DNA of 50,379 bases from Chara braunii (taxonomy: Eukaryota; Streptophyta; Charophyceae; Charales; Characeae), in the NCBI GenBank assembly GCA_003427395.1, contig BFEA01000073.1:1743873-1794251 (forward strand), read 5' to 3'. The translations under genes were made by a program, and so were the position numbers. Position 1 is the first letter of the stretch, and each line of letters opens with the position of its first letter. The notes below the pieces were generated by a model. That model did not search any database. It was not told the origin of the DNA and saw only the letters and a program-made list of their open reading frames with translations. Shown in pieces: positions 50,226 to 50,379 of the stretch.

Positions 50226-50379
50226 CACTAGGGGGTAGTACTCCGATTTATTCATAGATGCTTCTTGATGCAATCTTGGTGATATGGGCTCTCCAAACTT
50301 GTGATTTTCACACTCACACTAGTAGGTAGTGTAGCGCTTCACCCATGAGTGATCCATGATGCAATCTTGGTGATTTGGG
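50226..50379. repeat. 91-bp tandem repeat running off the window
   Basis: CACTAG-GGTAGT at 50226 and 50317, and GATGCAATCTTGGTGAT at 50267 and 50358, show a 91-bp period, about 1.7 copies. The array probably continues beyond the window end. Confidence 0.75.

Noticed and set aside
49865-50257. Leu-rich plus-strand and Lys/Glu-rich minus-strand frames
   Set aside because: Both are translations of the (TTC)n and CT-rich tract.

Overview
The window is eukaryotic, repeat-dominated DNA. It holds long AT-rich and simple-sequence stretches, several classes of decayed transposable element, and a primer-binding site that matches a plant-type tRNA-Asp 3' end. I see no operon, rRNA or tRNA gene. The repeat content and permuted-PLE-like pieces suggest the green lineage. 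A repeat-bloated streptophyte alga such as a charophyte is my best guess, but that is inference. Almost every coding trace carries in-frame stops or frameshifts, so this is accessory, TE-derived sequence.

Layout. 1-1647: left flank with pyrimidine tracts, a roughly 450-bp fold-back hairpin and small palindromes. 1648-28823: one very large Ty3/gypsy-type LTR retrotransposon. Its 5' LTR is 1648-8210 and its 3' LTR is 21472-28823, about 6.6 kb each once an artefact is removed. After the tRNA-Asp PBS (8215-8232) come small ORFs (8548-10991), gag (from 11054), protease, RT, RNase H and integrase (to about 16790), a long 3' non-coding region, and an antisense ORF (18834-19382). 28824-29217: a hAT-transposase-like fragment. 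29.3-31 kb: simple and tandem repeats. 31.3-36.7 kb: a DUF7869-type transposase-like gene whose two halves lie on opposite strands around a 1.8-kb palindrome. 36948-37361: a stand-alone small gene. 38.0-38.5 kb: tandem repeats with a long stem. 38.86-42.2 kb: a second Ty3/gypsy element on the minus strand (gag, protease, partial RT). 43.4-46.1 kb: a zinc-knuckle, coiled-coil, GIY-YIG protein resembling a Penelope-like element lacking its RT. 46.1-50.4 kb: non-coding sequence with a diverged 1.4-kb duplication, a family of perfect small hairpins, a minisatellite and a TTC tract.

The main candidate novelty is a protein family of about 110 residues with a D-[LIV]-R-x-Y core followed by P-x-P-P-[VIL]-P and DG-x-x-W. 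It occurs at least six times in the big retroelement: twice as open ORFs inside the LTR itself and about four times, decayed, between PBS and gag. It occurs once more as a stand-alone gene at 36948-37361. I know no function for it.

Assembly caution. A complete Nextera mate-pair junction (two 19-bp Tn5 mosaic ends, 27556-27593) sits in the 3' LTR. It is followed by about 500 bp of foreign retroelement sequence and a false 245-bp repeat. Many isolated N bases recur at matching positions in both LTRs, so parts of one LTR were probably filled with a consensus of both. Structural claims about this element should be read with that in mind.
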